NCBI RefSeq assembly: GCF_020882245.1
Contig: NC_083600.1
Span: 4,526,001 to 4,590,000, forward strand
Length of the DNA: 64,000 nt
Direction: 5' to 3'
DNA from: Rhopalosiphum padi
Taxonomy: Eukaryota > Arthropoda > Insecta > Hemiptera > Aphididae
Shown: positions 62,061 to 64,000 of the stretch, in pieces
Position numbering within the stretch: position 1 is the stretch's first letter
How the letters are laid out: every line of letters begins with the position of its first letter
The notes under the pieces: model-generated
Seen by the model: the letters and a program-made list of their open reading frames with translations, nothing else
Databases searched by the model: none
Told to the model about the DNA's origin: nothing
Program-made: the position numbers and the translations under genes

Positions 62061-64000
62061 ACGTAAGCCACGAAGGTTCTGTCACTAGACAGCTTCCCTT
62101 CTCATATTAATTATCATGTAAATTCATATATCATATATTATATCATTTATATCATATTTGCTTATTGTACACAAGCAATAGGTAGATGGTACATTTTTTA
62201 TTTTTAATAAAATTAAAATTAAAATAACGTAAACCATATAACATAAGTATATGGATTGTCAAATATCGCTGTAGATTATCGTAATATTAATCGTATGTAA
62301 TTTAATCTTATATAATAAGTCAAATATTTTTGTATTCCTGAACAAATAATAATATTACATATATATTATTTTACTGAAAATGGGGTGTATTTGATTATCT
62401 TCTCGGGGTGTAAACATCTCTAAAACCAGCTCTAACCGTACACAATAATTAAATCAATCAATCATCACCAATAATAATTTTAGTTTAATTATTAACCCAA
62501 TCTGAGGTACTTTATATTTTAATAATGAATTACCTAGTTTTTACTACCTAGTAATTTCAAGAATGAAAAAAATTAACCCCTAACTTGTATTTCAACTCAA
62601 GTTATTATTATCATTTATCAGTTTATCACCATGGTTGAACTAAACGTTTAACTAAGATAGACATTTTTGAAATGTCAGAAATTTATATTTTAATTGTATT
62701 AGTTTTTATATAATAATAACTTAACTTTAACTAATTAAAAAAAAAAGACCAATTTGTCCATCTTTGATATTATATTATCTATAAACTTTGGATCTATAAC
62801 AATTGAAATAGACAAACCATCATATGTATATTATTCTATTTCTATAAATCCACGAAATATTCTATTTTTGGTGTCTGTCATACCCAAATAATAAGATTGT
62901 TATCTACTTGTCTTTAAGTTGAAGTAGATCATAACATTCATAACAAATAGCAATCAAATAATAACTTCTGACTTGCTATATTACGCTAAATATATTATTT
63001 ATTCACTCTATTATTAGGTACATGTTTTTCTACTTTATGCTTATAAAATTATAACTTATCAAGTATTGAGTTTGTACTTTGTACTCTTACTTTTTCTGTA
63101 TTTCGGTAATTGAATCCTGATCCATTGAAAACCAAAAACATCAGTTTTCTTTTAAAAAAAAATATGTTAAATAGTATAATAATAGTATATTTATGTATAT
63201 AATATAGATAATAGATATAATTTGGTACTTAATAAAAATAAGATAAACAATAAAAACTAAATGAAAAACAATTTTACAGTATAATTTTACTTACATAATC
63301 GAGGCACCCACTAAAATATAAACAACCACTATACAATGTAATATAAGCTTTGTATTATATAGATGTATAGGAACTGGAAAACATTGAAACTATCGATTGA
63401 TGGTCAGTGGAGCCAACTTTTTTCAGTAAAAATATATTAAAATGAAATAGTTCCATATCAACATATAACTACTTAATAATTTATTAATTATTAGTTTTAA
63501 TAAAAATGTTAAGCATAGGGAAATAATATTATAGACAAAAATTGAATAACTAATATTTACTTACTTAAGTACAGTCGAACTTGGTTAGACTCACGAATAA
63601 ATTAGATAAAACCTATTTATGTAAAATTGTTATTATAATTTTCAAATAATTTTAGAATAAAATCACCTATTAAAAAAATTACAGAGAATAATATTTTTGA
63701 AAGTTTGACTTATCTATTTAATTATTAGTTGACTTAATATTCAACTTAAAGACTAAAAAAAATTGTAAATTTAAATGTATATTAAATGGTTTTGACTGTT
63801 TTGTGAAAATATTTAGATACATCGTTATGTCATACCTTCACTAAGATTTTAGCGATCCATTATGTTTCAACAAGACGTGTTTATAGGACATTAAAACTAT
63901 ATTACTCATCTATTCAACCTAGCACACCTGATTAAATTATACCGTGTTTCTCACACATGGTATTTCCATTCAGAATTATTTTGACTCAATGGCGAGGTAT
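62061..64000. other. AT-rich intergenic DNA to window end, no gene seen
   Basis: No coding, RNA or mobile-element signal I can support. Composition is uniformly AT-rich with short homopolymer runs. Confidence 0.5.

Overview
This window is AT-rich nuclear DNA from an animal. Genes are sparse, introns carry consensus GT/AG splice sites, microsatellites are common, and there are many short DNA-transposon relics. The gene content points to an insect: a ZAD-type C2H2 zinc-finger gene, a Raw-like gene, and degenerate hAT, PIF/Harbinger and non-LTR elements. I infer a hemipteran, most likely an aphid, from general character and the style of the foldback repeats. I could not run a search to confirm this.

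Layout from left to right. 1-4.2 kb is intergenic and holds a decayed LINE reverse transcriptase (about 1.23-2.15 kb). 4.2-4.83 kb is a nested foldback element. 4.89-6.57 kb (-) is a two-exon gene for a protein with a C1-like zinc module followed by six acidic 27-residue repeats. 10.5-11.3 kb is a foldback relic beside a broken hAT transposase. 12.76-22.52 kb (-) is a complete NUP210/gp210 nucleoporin gene. Its 17 coding exons join in frame to 1858 residues. 25.05-25.60 kb (+) is an orphan ORF of 184 residues, followed by about 0.9 kb of GC-rich DNA bounded by inverted repeats. 28.58-29.80 kb holds a hAT MITE beside a PIF/Harbinger transposase exon. 30.47-30.54 kb (-) is tRNA-Val(CAC). 31.06-33.04 kb (+) is a four-exon ZAD plus nine-finger gene. 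34.02-55.66 kb (-) is a Raw-like gene with two nucleoside-deoxyribosyltransferase-like domains and an EF-hand-like linker, with an intron of about 11 kb. 55.4-59.8 kb has several GC-rich islands that look like promoter or first-exon DNA. 60.33-60.49 kb is a small hAT MITE. 61.39-61.77 kb (-) is an unidentified pseudogene fragment.

The genes do not form a pathway. NUP210 is nuclear-pore structure, the ZAD gene is a likely transcription factor, and the Raw-like protein probably acts in signalling or development. The items least explained by known families are the C1-like repeat protein, the orphan gene with its inverted-repeat GC island, the degenerate second domain of the Raw-like protein, and a foldback family seen in four copies that shares an internal motif.
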